DNA of 64,000 nt from Brevundimonas sp. Root608 (GTDB lineage: Bacteria > Pseudomonadota > Alphaproteobacteria > Caulobacterales > Caulobacteraceae). The stretch is from the NCBI RefSeq assembly GCF_001427825.1, contig NZ_LMGT01000005.1, forward strand, positions 62,001-126,000, given 5' to 3'. Shown here piece by piece: positions 1 to 8,751 of the stretch (positions are counted from its first letter, which is position 1; every line of letters starts with the position of its first letter). The notes beneath the pieces were generated by a model that was given only the letters and a program-made list of their open reading frames with translations, did no database searches and was not told where the DNA came from. Both the position numbers and the translations under genes were made by a program.

Positions 1-3000
1 CAGACCGCCCCGGCCCAGGATCCCGAGGCCTCCGATCTGGGCGAGGTGGTCGTCACCGGCTCGCGCATCCGCCGCGACCCGACCAATTCGCCGACGCCGC
101 TGATCCAGATCGGGCAGGAGGAGCTGCAGCAGTCGGGCGAGGTCAACGTCATCGACTTCCTCGCCGACATCCCGGCCCTGTCGACCTCGGTGGTGCCGGA
201 AGACACCACGGGCGCGAACCTGAACGACGGCGGCCTGTCGCTGCTGAGCCTGCGCGCCCTGGGCGCGGTGCGGACGCTGACCCTGGTCGACGGACGCCGC
301 CATGTGGGATCGAGCCCCGGCACGCTGTCGGTCGACGTCGACACCATTCCGCGCCTGCTGGTCAACAACGTCGAGGTGGTGACGGGCGGCAACGCGGCCG
401 TCTACGGCGCCGACGCCGTGACCGGCGTGGTCAATTTCGTGCTCAAGAAGGATTTCGAGGGCCTGGAGATCGACGCCTCGGTCGCCGAGATCAACGACGA
501 CCATCAGCTGAGCCAGCGCCTGTCGGTGCTGTGGGGCCAGAACCTGCTGGACGACCGGCTGAACGTCTATGTCTCGGGCGAATACCAGCGCAATGACGAG
601 GTGCTGGACACCGACATCGACTGGAAGCGGGAATCGTGGGGCCTGCTGGCCAACGACTCCGACCCGGCCTCCGCGCCCAGCGACGGCGTGCCGGACCTGA
701 TCCTGGTCCGCGATCTGCGCACCTATATCCGCGGCACCAATTTCGGCGGCGTGACCATCCTGTCGACCGGCGTGCGGCCGAGCCCCGCCGCCGACCCCGA
801 TGTGCCGTTCCAGAGCTGCTCCGCGACCACCTTCTCGGCCAACTGCTTCTCGCTGGCGCCGTCCAACCGCCTGGACAACGGCTTCCTTTACGACAACACC
901 GGCGCGTCCCAGCCGGTCACCTTCGGCTCGATCCGGCAAGGCGCCGGCTTCACCCGCAACTCGAGCAACGGCGGGCAGGGCATGGTGCAGAACACCGAAC
1001 AGGCCCAGGGCAGCCGCCTGCCGGAATCCACCAACTACCGCTTCCAGACCGGCTTCAACTTCGATGTGACGGACAGGATCGAGGTCTTCGGCGAGGCCAA
1101 ATACGTCGAGGAAGAAACCTTCGACGCGGGCCAGCGGGTCTTCCACGACTTCAACATCCGCCAGTTCGCCCCCGGCACCGTCGGCGCCATCACCGCGACC
1201 TCGGCGTTCGAGATCGGCCTGGACAACGCCTATCTGCCGACCAATGTCCGCACCGCCATCCAGACCAACCGCCGCGACATCTATAATTCGGCGGGGGTGG
1301 TGACGAGCAACGTCGCGGACCCGCGCGCCCAGCACAAACTGTACGGGCCGCCGCGGACCCAGACCAACAACCGCGACCTGCAGCGCTACGTTCTCGGACT
1401 GCGCGGCGACGCGGGCGATCTGGGCTTCTATCGGAATGTGACCTGGGAAGCCGGCTACACCTACGGCGAGATGAACAACGCCAACACCGAGCTGGGCGTC
1501 GACGTCGTTCGCTACCAGGCGGCCGCCGACGCGGTGGTCGACACCGCGGGCATCGTCAACGGCCGGCCGGGCGAGATCGTCTGCCGCGTGAAGCTGTTGA
1601 CGGCCCAGGGCGTGGCCGTGCCGAACGCCGTCGTGGGCGGCGTGACCTATTCCCGGCAGGGCGCGGTGATCAACGACTGTTCGCCGGTGCGCGTGTTCGG
1701 GCCGGACGGTTTCACCCAGCAAGGCCTGGACTATCTGCAGGCGGCGATCACCGTCACCGACCAGAACAAGCAACACGACTTCCTGGCCTTCACCACCGGC
1801 GACCTGTGGGACTTCTGGGGCGCCGGCCCGATCGGCGTCGCCCTGGGCTATGAGTACCGCGAGGAGATCACCAGCGGCGTGGGACGCGATTCCGACACCG
1901 CCGGCCGCCTGCTGTTCCTGAACACCGGACCGGACTTCGCCGAGGCCAGCTACGACACCAACGACTATTTCGCCGAGCTGAGGCTGCCGCTCTTCACCGA
2001 CACCTTCCTGGGCTCTTCCGAGATCAGCGGCGCCTATCGCGTGTCCGACTATTCGCACGTCGGCAAGCAGGACACCTACAGCGCCCAGTTCCAGTGGCGG
2101 CCAACGGACCAGTTCCTGTTCCGGGCGACGACGGCGACGGCGATCCGCGTGCCCAACCTGTCGGAGACCAACGAGCCCTACGGCCAGACCTTCGCCAACG
2201 GCTTCTCCGACCCCTGCAGCGCGACGGTGATCAACAACCTGGCCGACCGGACGATCGCCAACAACCGCATCGCCAACTGCGCCGCCCTGGCCACGGCCGC
2301 AGGCCTGACCTTCACCTTCAGCGATCCGTCAGCGCCGAACGCCTATCTGCCCAACTACGGCAGCGGCTCGGTGCCGGGTCTGGCCGGAGGCAACCCCTTC
2401 CTGCAGCCGGAGACGTCGGAGAGCTTCACCATCGGCGGGGTCTGGACGCCCGACTATCTGCTCCCGAACCTGTCGATCGTGCTGGACTACTATGACATCG
2501 AGATCAGCGATGCGATCGCCTCGGTGTCCGCGCAGTCGGCCGCCAACCAGTGCGTCAGCGGCAACCAGGTGAACACCGGCGCCTGCGCCACCATCACCCG
2601 CAACCCGGGCACCTTCCTGGTCAGCAGCTTCATCCAGGGATCGCTGAACTACGCCGCCCTGACCGCCAAGGGCGTGGACTTCACCGCGCGCTATGGCTTC
2701 GACCTGCCGGAGTGGGCCGGTCACAACTGGGGCCGGTTCAGCCATTCGATCCGTGGCAACTGGCTGATCGAACAGCATGATTTCGTCAACATCGTCGATC
2801 CGACGGACTCCAGCGACTTCGAGGACACCGTCGGCATGCCGCGCGTGCGCTTCCTGTCCACGGTGACCTGGGAGCCGACGGACACCCTCGCCTTCACCTG
2901 GGACTGGGACTGGCAGGTCAGCCAGGAGATCGAGGACGTCGACAATATCGGCTACGGCAATTTCGACCGTTACGAGACGCTGGAATACCTGGAGACGGGC

Positions 3001-3180
3001 GACTTCTCCCAGCACGACTTCTCGGTGCGCTGGAACATGCGGGAGGACACCACCGTCCGGGCCGGGGTGGTCAACGCCTTCGACGCGGAGCCGGCCCGCT
3101 GGCTGGGCAACACCAGCGCGGACAATTTCGACCTGTTCGGACGGCGCTTCTTCCTGAGCCTGAACTACCGGCCCTTCTAG
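1..3180 (+). CDS. TonB-dependent receptor, 5'-truncated
   Basis: The reading frame is open from the first base of the window, so the signal peptide and true start lie to the left. The visible N-terminus carries the typical plug opening (EVVVTGSRIRR) followed by a plug domain with GGNAAVYGADAVTGVVNFVLK, and then a long beta-barrel region that ends in the expected C-terminal aromatic residue (NYRPF). At least 1059 residues are visible, a normal size for large TonB receptors of Caulobacterales and Sphingomonadales. The protein would sit in the outer membrane and import a ligand with TonB-ExbBD energy. The substrate cannot be read from the sequence. The barrel has several cysteine-containing loops (about residues 270-285 and 730-760). 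Confidence 0.95.
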   Translation, partial: QTAPAQDPEASDLGEVVVTGSRIRRDPTNSPTPLIQIGQEELQQSGEVNVIDFLADIPALSTSVVPEDTTGANLNDGGLSLLSLRALGAVRTLTLVDGRRHVGSSPGTLSVDVDTIPRLLVNNVEVVTGGNAAVYGADAVTGVVNFVLKKDFEGLEIDASVAEINDDHQLSQRLSVLWGQNLLDDRLNVYVSGEYQRNDEVLDTDIDWKRESWGLLANDSDPASAPSDGVPDLILVRDLRTYIRGTNFGGVTILSTGVRPSPAADPDVPFQSCSATTFSANCFSLAPSNRLDNGFLYDNTGASQPVTFGSIRQGAGFTRNSSNGGQGMVQNTEQAQGSRLPESTNYRFQTGFNFDVTDRIEVFGEAKYVEEETFDAGQRVFHDFNIRQFAPGTVGAITATSAFEIGLDNAYLPTNVRTAIQTNRRDIYNSAGVVTSNVADPRAQHKLYGPPRTQTNNRDLQRYVLGLRGDAGDLGFYRNVTWEAGYTYGEMNNANTELGVDVVRYQAAADAVVDTAGIVNGRPGEIVCRVKLLTAQGVAVPNAVVGGVTYSRQGAVINDCSPVRVFGPDGFTQQGLDYLQAAITVTDQNKQHDFLAFTTGDLWDFWGAGPIGVALGYEYREEITSGVGRDSDTAGRLLFLNTGPDFAEASYDTNDYFAELRLPLFTDTFLGSSEISGAYRVSDYSHVGKQDTYSAQFQWRPTDQFLFRATTATAIRVPNLSETNEPYGQTFANGFSDPCSATVINNLADRTIANNRIANCAALATAAGLTFTFSDPSAPNAYLPNYGSGSVPGLAGGNPFLQPETSESFTIGGVWTPDYLLPNLSIVLDYYDIEISDAIASVSAQSAANQCVSGNQVNTGACATITRNPGTFLVSSFIQGSLNYAALTAKGVDFTARYGFDLPEWAGHNWGRFSHSIRGNWLIEQHDFVNIVDPTDSSDFEDTVGMPRVRFLSTVTWEPTDTLAFTWDWDWQVSQEIEDVDNIGYGNFDRYETLEYLETGDFSQHDFSVRWNMREDTTVRAGVVNAFDAEPARWLGNTSADNFDLFGRRFFLSLNYRPF

Positions 3181-3249
3181 GGCCGGGGCCGGATGCCCGG
3201 GGGCGGCGGCGAGCCGCTCCCGGCGATCGGATCTCCCGCGCCTTCCGCC

Positions 3250-3447
3250 TCACGCGTTGCGCAGCAGAACCCCGGCGGTGAGGACGGCGAAGGCGATGGC
3301 CAGGGTGTTGAACACATGGTCGCTGACCACAGGGATGGCGACGCCGCCGTACTGCACCAGCATGGCCAGGACGGCCAGCACCACGGCGATGGCGAACAGG
3401 GGCACGGACGGGGCCGTGAGGGGAAGGCCGGCGCGACGATTGACCAT
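3250..3447 (-). CDS. Small two-helix membrane protein
   Basis: A 65-residue protein with two hydrophobic segments (about residues 15-33 and 42-62), separated by a short loop holding VVSDHVFN. An AGGA purine stretch lies about nine bases upstream of the ATG. It is transcribed convergently with the TonB receptor and divergently from the secreted protein at 3594. No family is recognised. The regular hydrophobic pattern and own ribosome binding site make it more likely real than a chance frame, but a shadow frame cannot be excluded in DNA this GC-rich. Confidence 0.6.
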   Translation of the reverse strand: MVNRRAGLPLTAPSVPLFAIAVVLAVLAMLVQYGGVAIPVVSDHVFNTLAIAFAVLTAGVLLRNA

Positions 3448-3593
3448 GGGGCGGTGTCCTGACGCCCGACGCGGCGGGAGGCCGGCCGGAGCTTCACCGT
3501 AACGCCGCGCCGGTGCGCCTGTTCCGGCCGCGGACCGGTGGTTGCCGCAGGGACAATCGTCGGCGAAGCTGGCTTCTCAACGGGGGCTACGGG

Positions 3594-4379
3594 ATGCGAA
3601 TGGCGACGAGGACGGCGGCGCTGGCGCTGGCGCTGCTGCAGGGGGCTGCGGCGGGCCGAGCGGGGGCGCAGGCTCCGACGCCGGAGGCGCAGTCGCAGCG
3701 GCCGCCGCAGGCGCAATGCGAGGCGGTGCGCGACGTCGACTTCCGCACGCTCGAGCGCGAGCGGGCCCGGCTGCCGACCGCCGCGGGGTCGCCGGTCGCT
3801 GACATGCTGGACGTGGTGAGAATCCCGGCCTGGGCGGCGCGGCGGCCGCCGGAGGACGCGTCGGTGGTGATCCGCGCGCGGATGCCCCCGGGCGGGGGCT
3901 ACAGTTCGGACCACCGCTCGGTCGTGTGGCGCGAGGCGGACGGGTCCTGGTGGTTCTGGCGGCACAGCGTCAACGAGGGGCCGCCGGCCCCGCCTCCGCC
4001 ACTGCCGCAGGGGCTGAGCCGCCAGGAGATCGACGCCTGGTACGCAAACTGGAACGACAGCCGCACGGCCGATGAGCGATACTGGCCGCCCCACGAGGGC
4101 CGGTTGTCGGCGCAGAAGACGGCGCAGATGGAGGCGGCATGGAGCGATCCCTGCCGCGCCTGGGATCCGGACTGGTGGCCGCACGACCTGCCGCTGAACC
4201 GGCGCATCGACGGCTCGCGCCGGCGGCTGTGCCCGCAGGACAGTTCGGCCATCATCGCCGACATGGCGGAGGCCGGGCGACCGCGCCGCAGCGTCGGAGG
4301 CGCGTGCATCAACGGCACGCCGACCTACCGGATGATCCAGAACGCCGCCTACGCCGCCGCCGACCCCGCCCCCCGGTGA
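3594..4379 (+). CDS. Secreted hypothetical protein
   Basis: A protein of about 261 residues with a clear signal peptide (MRMATRTAALALALLQGAAA, cleavage near AGAQA). The ATG at 3594 is preferred over an in-frame start at 3513 because it puts the signal peptide at the N-terminus and has a G-rich stretch just upstream. The mature part is rich in Trp, Pro and Arg, has a PPAPPPPLPQ linker near the middle and four Cys residues that could form disulfides. No known domain or active site is recognised. Export to the periplasm or surface is the only prediction that can be supported. Confidence 0.7.
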   Translation: MRMATRTAALALALLQGAAAGRAGAQAPTPEAQSQRPPQAQCEAVRDVDFRTLERERARLPTAAGSPVADMLDVVRIPAWAARRPPEDASVVIRARMPPGGGYSSDHRSVVWREADGSWWFWRHSVNEGPPAPPPPLPQGLSRQEIDAWYANWNDSRTADERYWPPHEGRLSAQKTAQMEAAWSDPCRAWDPDWWPHDLPLNRRIDGSRRRLCPQDSSAIIADMAEAGRPRRSVGGACINGTPTYRMIQNAAYAAADPAPR

Positions 4380-4449
4380 GCGCGTCCGAAAACCGCCGGA
4401 CAATCCCGCGGCATCGGCGTGAGGTCGGCGGCCCTGACGGAGACACGCC

Positions 4450-5238
4450 ATGACCGCCTTTCACGACCTGCACCGTTCCGGCCTGCTGATCCTGCCCAAC
4501 GCCTGGGACGGGGGTTCTGCGGCCCTGATGCGGGCCAAGGGGGCGAAGGCGATCGCCACGACCAGCGCGGGCGTGGCCTGGGCCCTGGGCTGGCCGGACG
4601 GGGACGCCCTGCCGGTCGATCGGGTGGTTCAGGTCTGCGCGGACGTCGTACGGGCGGCGCAGGGCCTGCCGGTGTCGATCGACTTCGAGGGCGGCTATTC
4701 CGACGATCCGGCCATGGTCGCGGCGGAGGCCCGGCGGCTGGTCGAGGCCGGAGCGGCGGGGATCAATATCGAGGACGGCGGCGGCGCGCCGGAGCTGCTG
4801 GCGGCCAAGATCGCCGCGATCCGGGCGGCGGTCGGGCGCGACCTGTTCATCAACGCCCGCTGCGACGTGTGGCTGAGGGGCGTGGGCGAGCCCGGGACGC
4901 GTGTGGCCGAGGCGGCGCGGCGCGGGGCGATCTATGCGGCGGCGGGCGCGGACGGCCTGTTCACGCCGGGGCTGACGGACGCGGCCGACATCGCGGCGAT
5001 GGTCAGGGCGACGCCCCTGCCGCTGAACCTGCTGGCCTATCCGGGCCTGCCCGACGCCAGGACGCTGGAAGGTCTGGGGGTGCGGCGGTTGAGCGCCGGC
5101 TCGGGCATCGTCGGCGCGACCTGGGGCCGGGCGGCCGCCCTGACAGAGGCCTTCCTGGCCGACGGCCGGTCCGAGCCGCTGGGCGAAGGCGCCCTGGGCT
5201 GGGCCGAGGTCAACGCCCTGATGCCGGCGGTGGAATGA
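4450..5238 (+). CDS. Isocitrate lyase / PEP mutase family protein
   Basis: A 262-residue alpha/beta-barrel protein of the isocitrate lyase / phosphoenolpyruvate phosphomutase superfamily. Visible family marks are LPNAWDGGSAAL at the N-terminus, the acidic metal-binding stretch VSIDFEGGYSDDP near residue 80, GINIEDG near residue 108 and LFINARCDVWL near residue 138. Family members form or break C-C or C-P bonds next to a carboxylate (for example oxaloacetate, methylisocitrate or phosphonopyruvate). The precise substrate is not predictable here. Its stop codon overlaps the start of the downstream DNA repair gene (ATGA), so the two are probably co-translated. Confidence 0.88.
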   Translation: MTAFHDLHRSGLLILPNAWDGGSAALMRAKGAKAIATTSAGVAWALGWPDGDALPVDRVVQVCADVVRAAQGLPVSIDFEGGYSDDPAMVAAEARRLVEAGAAGINIEDGGGAPELLAAKIAAIRAAVGRDLFINARCDVWLRGVGEPGTRVAEAARRGAIYAAAGADGLFTPGLTDAADIAAMVRATPLPLNLLAYPGLPDARTLEGLGVRRLSAGSGIVGATWGRAAALTEAFLADGRSEPLGEGALGWAEVNALMPAVE

Positions 5239-5753
5239 GCGCGCCGGATCGCCTGATCCTGTCGTGGATCGACAGCCCCATCGGGCCGCTGGCCCTCGCC
5301 TGCGACGGGGCGGGCGTCGTGCGCGGCGTGTCGTTCGGCGACGGGCTGATCAAGGCGATGCGGCGGGAATATCCGGCGGCGACCCTGTCGGAGGGCGAGG
5401 CGCCGTCGGCGGTGGCGCGGGAACTGGCGGCCTATTTCGACGGGGACCGCGAGGCCCTGAACCGCGTGCCCTGGTCGCTGGACGGCGCGGCGTCCGACGG
5501 CTTTCAGCCGCGCGTGTGGAAGGCCCTGGCCGAGGTCCCGGCGGGCGTGACCATCAGCTATGGCGAGATGGCCAGACGGGCCGGCGAGCCCGGGGCGGCC
5601 CAGGCCGCGGGGGTGGCGCTGAACCGCAATCCGATCCCGCTGATCCTCGCCTGCCATCGGGTGGTCGGCGCGGACGGCTCTCTGACCGGGTTCGGCGGGG
5701 GGCTGGAGCGCAAGGGGTGGCTGCTGCGGCACGAGGGGGCGCTGCTGATCTGA
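5235..5753 (+). CDS. ogt: Methylated-DNA--protein-cysteine methyltransferase (Ogt-like)
   Basis: A 172-residue suicide repair protein that transfers O6-alkyl groups from guanine to its own cysteine. The helix-turn-helix/active-site domain is clear: FQPRVWKALAEVPAGVTISY, then ILACHRVVG with the acceptor cysteine at residue 140, then GSLTGFGGGLERK. The usual motif is PCHRV; here the proline is alanine (ACHRV). Cys, His and Arg are kept, so activity is expected. An N-terminal SPIGPLALACD strand matches Ogt rather than Ada. The ATG at 5235 overlaps the upstream stop by four bases. The frame is open much further upstream, but that part is a shadow of the PEP-mutase-like gene. Confidence 0.9.
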   Translation: MSAPDRLILSWIDSPIGPLALACDGAGVVRGVSFGDGLIKAMRREYPAATLSEGEAPSAVARELAAYFDGDREALNRVPWSLDGAASDGFQPRVWKALAEVPAGVTISYGEMARRAGEPGAAQAAGVALNRNPIPLILACHRVVGADGSLTGFGGGLERKGWLLRHEGALLI

Positions 5754-5773
5754 GCGACGCCCCCTTCCGCGGT

Positions 5774-6640
5774 TTAGCGGCGGGCCAGATCGACGCGGGT
5801 TTCCAGCTCGGTCCAGCGACGCATCAGGTCGCGCAGCTCCAGCCGCAGGCTGGCGGCCTCGGTCCGGCTGATCGAACCGTTGCGCTCGCCGGCGGCGATG
5901 CGAGCCTCGATCTGCGCGCCGCGCGGATCGGAGCCCCAGTTGTCGCCCGAGTTGTAACCGTCGTCATAGCCGTCGCCCACGCGGCGGTTCAGATCGGCCC
6001 AGCGGGCTTCCAGATCCTGACGCTCGCGGGCGTCGATGCCGTTGCGCTCATAGCTGGTCTCGAGCCGGACGAGGGCGTCGAAGTCGGTCGACAGGCGGGT
6101 GGCCTGCGCGCGGGTCAGGGTGCGGTTGCGAACGCCGGCGTTGACGCGGGCGTCGAACGCGGCGCGGCTCTCGGCCAGCGGGCGCCAGCCGTCATAGTCG
6201 TCGTCATAACCGCTCTGGCCGCCGGCCTGGTAGCGCGTGGCGAAGGCGCGATAGCGTTCGCTCAGGTCGGCGCGTTCCTGGCTCGTGACCCGGCCGTCGG
6301 CGGTGTAGCGGGCCTCCAGGGCGACCAGATCGCCGTATTCGGCGCTCAGGCTGCTGGCGGCCGAGGACGAAATGGCGCCCGAGCGCACGTCGGCGTCCAG
6401 CCGGCTTTCGAACTGGGCGCGCTGGGTGTTGAGCGGACGGCGTCCGCGCGACCATTCGCTGTCCAGGGTGGTCGAGACGCCGAGCCGGTCGCCGAACAGG
6501 GCGCCGAGGATGGCGCCGATCGGATCGGACTGGGTCTGCTGCCCGTACGGCGTCTGGCTGTAGGGGGTCTGGGCGGAGGCCGCGCCTGCCGCCAGGGTGA
6601 GGGCGGCGACGGAGGCCGCGAGAAGCTTGATGGAGGTCAT
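5774..6640 (-). CDS. Secreted protein with three helical repeats
   Basis: A 288-residue protein with a classic signal peptide (MTSIKLLAASVAALTLAAGAASAQ). After a Gln/Tyr/Pro-rich stretch, the mature protein holds three copies of a helical unit of about 60 residues, starting near residues 74, 160 and 240. Each unit contains an Arg-containing opening, G.(I/L)(S/T)...A..L, then L..LE..Y...G....ER.DL..R. The last copy is truncated. Linkers between copies are Gly/Asp/Tyr-rich (GYDDDYDGW, GDGYDDGYNSGDNW). The same unit occurs once in each of the proteins at 35124-35552 and 56217-56687. No function is known to me; a periplasmic or surface location is likely. It converges on the ogt-like gene 20 bases away. 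Confidence 0.88.
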   Translation of the reverse strand: MTSIKLLAASVAALTLAAGAASAQTPYSQTPYGQQTQSDPIGAILGALFGDRLGVSTTLDSEWSRGRRPLNTQRAQFESRLDADVRSGAISSSAASSLSAEYGDLVALEARYTADGRVTSQERADLSERYRAFATRYQAGGQSGYDDDYDGWRPLAESRAAFDARVNAGVRNRTLTRAQATRLSTDFDALVRLETSYERNGIDARERQDLEARWADLNRRVGDGYDDGYNSGDNWGSDPRGAQIEARIAAGERNGSISRTEAASLRLELRDLMRRWTELETRVDLARR

Positions 6641-6752
6641 GGGGGGTGTCTTTCCGGGTGGGTGCGTCCCTGTGCGGAAAGAACGGTGTGCGGCGGCGAA
6701 GGTTGCGCGGCGGCGCGGTCCCCTTCGTCGCGAGTCAGACTAGACAGGACCC

Positions 6753-7577
6753 ATGACCGCCCTCCCCCTTGCCGAACTGCTTGTGCTGCTCGCCGCCCTG
6801 GTCGCGGCGGGACTGGCGGGCGGGATCGTGGCCGGGCTGTTCGGCGTGGGCGGAGGCACGGTGATCGTGCCGGCGGTGTTCTACGCCTTCGAGGTGCTGG
6901 GCGTGGGCGGCGAGGGCAATCTGCACACGGCGATCGGGACCTCGCTGCTGACCATCGTGGCGACCAGCTGGCGGTCGCTGAAGGCGCATCGGTCGCACGG
7001 GGCGGTGGACGAGGGAGTATTGAGGACCTGGACGCCCTGGGTCGCGGTCGGGGCGCTGATCGGGGCGGCGGTGGCGGGCGTGACCTCGATGGAGGGACTG
7101 GCCATCGTCTATGGCGTCTGCCTGGCCCTGATCGCGGCGCAGCTGGGGCTGATGCCCGAGCGGTTCACGCTGAGGTCGGACCTTCCGACCGGCTGGGGGC
7201 GGCGCGGGCTGGGAAGCCTGATCGGCGGACTGTCGGCGATGATGGGGATCGGCGGCGGCAGTTTCGGGGGGATGCTGATGACCCTGTGTGGACGGCCCAT
7301 CCATCAGGCGGTCGCGACCGCATCGGGTTTCGGGGTGGCGATCGGAGCGGCGGCGACCCTGGGCTTCGTGGTGGCTGGCTGGCAGGCCGAGGGCCGGCCG
7401 CCCTGGTCGATGGGCTATGTCAACGTGCCCGGGGCGATCGTGATGGCGGTGCTGACCACGGCGGTGGCGCCGTGGGGGGCGCGGCTGGCGCATTCGCTGA
7501 ACAAACGGGTCCTGCGCAAGGCGTTCGCGGTCTATCTGCTGGCCACGGCGCTGTCGGTGGTGGCGAAGGCGTTCTAG
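6753..7577 (+). CDS. TauE/SafE family membrane permease
   Basis: A 274-residue polytopic inner-membrane protein of the TauE/SafE (DUF81) family, which includes exporters of sulfite and organosulfonates. It has about eight hydrophobic segments arranged as two halves, with the glycine-rich family motif (GLFGVGGGTVIVPAV) near residue 28 and its counterpart MMGIGGGSFGGMLM near residue 165. The substrate cannot be assigned. It shares the palindromic tetranucleotide CTAG with the convergent protease gene: each gene uses it for its own TAG stop. Confidence 0.92.
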   Translation: MTALPLAELLVLLAALVAAGLAGGIVAGLFGVGGGTVIVPAVFYAFEVLGVGGEGNLHTAIGTSLLTIVATSWRSLKAHRSHGAVDEGVLRTWTPWVAVGALIGAAVAGVTSMEGLAIVYGVCLALIAAQLGLMPERFTLRSDLPTGWGRRGLGSLIGGLSAMMGIGGGSFGGMLMTLCGRPIHQAVATASGFGVAIGAAATLGFVVAGWQAEGRPPWSMGYVNVPGAIVMAVLTTAVAPWGARLAHSLNKRVLRKAFAVYLLATALSVVAKAF

Positions 7578-8089
7578 GGCCGCAGGGTCAGGCTGGCGGG
7601 CGTGGCGGTGAAGGCCGAGAGGCGGCCCAGATAGCTCATGCCCAGCAGGGAATGCGGCAGACCGCGCTCGACCACCAGGGCCTGGACGCGTTCGATGCGG
7701 GCGCCGGCGACGGCGACGGCCTGAAGCTCCACCGGCGCGGCGCGGACCGGGCCCGAGGCGGTGATCAGTGTTCCGGAGAAGTCCTCCGGGGTGAGCTTCA
7801 GGCCCAGACGGGCGGCGTCGTTGCGGGTCAGGGCGACCACGCTGGCGCCGGTGTCGACCATGACGCGGACAGCGTGGCCCTCGATCAGGGCGTCAGCCCA
7901 GTAGTGGCCGTCGAGACCCTTCAGCACACGCGCCGGCGTCCCCTCGGCGGGCGCGAAGGCGCGGACGGCGGGGACGGTCGCGGCCTGGGCCTGACCCCGC
8001 AGACCGGCGTGATCCATCCACCAGACGGTGGTGAGCGCCGAACCAACGGCGGCGGCCATGATGCCGAGAGAGGAAAGGTCGAAACGCAT
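7574..8089 (-). CDS. Retropepsin-like aspartic protease (TIGR02281 type)
   Basis: A 171-residue membrane-anchored protein. Residues 5-25 form an N-terminal hydrophobic anchor; the rest is a single aspartic protease domain with the active-site triad DTGAS (Asp79), a flap-like LKLTPEDFSG region and the C-terminal hydrophobic-hydrophobic-Gly strand (LLGMSYLGRL). Such single-domain bacterial proteins are related to retroviral proteases and are expected to work as dimers in the periplasm. No substrate is known. The gene is oriented head-to-head with nothing close and ends inside the stop of the TauE-like gene. Confidence 0.85.
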   Translation of the reverse strand: MRFDLSSLGIMAAAVGSALTTVWWMDHAGLRGQAQAATVPAVRAFAPAEGTPARVLKGLDGHYWADALIEGHAVRVMVDTGASVVALTRNDAARLGLKLTPEDFSGTLITASGPVRAAPVELQAVAVAGARIERVQALVVERGLPHSLLGMSYLGRLSAFTATPASLTLRP

Positions 8090-8193
8090 GCGTTACTCGT
8101 CCTGAGGCGCCGCTTCTGCGACGGCCCGGTATCGCACGCGCCCGTTTGGATGCGGTGAAGGGGGATGGTTTGCACGGCCTTAACGCGGTCGGC

Positions 8194-8424
8194 TCAGGCG
8201 GGGCCCAGCAGGGCCGGATCGATCCGGGTCCGCCGCGCCGGCAAGCCCGCCATGACCGCGGCGCGCTGATCCTCGGTCAAACCGCTCCAGCCGCCGATCT
8301 CCGACAGGGTGCGGAAACAGCCGAGGCAGAGGCCGGACGCGCCGTCGACGACGCACAGCTTGATGCACGGCGTGACGACGGCGCGCGGCGGGGTCTGTGG
8401 ATTTTCGGCGACAGTCGATGACAT
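8194..8424 (-). CDS. DUF1289 Cys-rich small protein
   Basis: A 76-residue protein with the DUF1289 pattern: TPCIKLCVVD, GLCLGCFRTL, EIGGW and a following helix (LTEDQRAAVMAGLPAR). The four conserved cysteines (two CxxxC/CxxC pairs) probably bind a metal or Fe-S centre. The ATG at 8424 is chosen because the sequence upstream of it (to 8496) does not look coding and the family starts just before the PCIKLC motif. Function is unknown; members occur widely in Proteobacteria. Confidence 0.85.
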   Translation of the reverse strand: MSSTVAENPQTPPRAVVTPCIKLCVVDGASGLCLGCFRTLSEIGGWSGLTEDQRAAVMAGLPARRTRIDPALLGPA

Positions 8425-8578
8425 GAATACGAAATATGGTCCGGTGTCGGAGTAAAAACTATTGCATTTTTCGCCGGTCGGAATTAGCTTGACCATGACG
8501 CGAAACGACTATGACGGTGAGATTCCCGAAAAGCACGACGTGTCTCTTTTCATCGTTCCATCGAAAGGAGACGCCAGG

Positions 8579-8734
8579 ATGAACGACAGAGACCGCAATC
8601 TCCAGCACGCCATGATGTCCTTCGCCCTCTGGGGCGGGATGCTGGTCAATACGAAGAACAACAACGGGGCAGGCGACCGCGTGGTCAGCCATCCGTCGAA
8701 CTTCGTGCCGATCAAGATCGAGAAGCGCCGCTAG
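8579..8734 (+). CDS. Small hypothetical protein, 51 aa
   Basis: A short gene with one of the best ribosome binding sites in the window: AAAGGAG eight bases before the ATG. It encodes a polar 51-residue protein (MNDRDRNLQHAMMSFALWGG...) and is followed within 20 bases by a strong intrinsic terminator (8752-8790), as expected for a real, independently transcribed unit. The frame is open upstream to 8462, so a longer form from the ATG at 8495 (79 aa) is possible. No family is recognised. The upstream region (8425-8578) is the most AT-rich stretch here and probably carries promoters for this gene and the divergent DUF1289 gene. Confidence 0.7.
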   Translation: MNDRDRNLQHAMMSFALWGGMLVNTKNNNGAGDRVVSHPSNFVPIKIEKRR

Positions 8735-8751
8735 GGCGAGTTCGATCGACT

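Noticed and set aside
5264-8158. 964-codon plus-strand open frame across ogt, the secreted protein, TauE and protease genes
   Set aside because: It crosses four genes with clear family motifs on both strands and shows only Gly/Arg/Ala-rich sequence.
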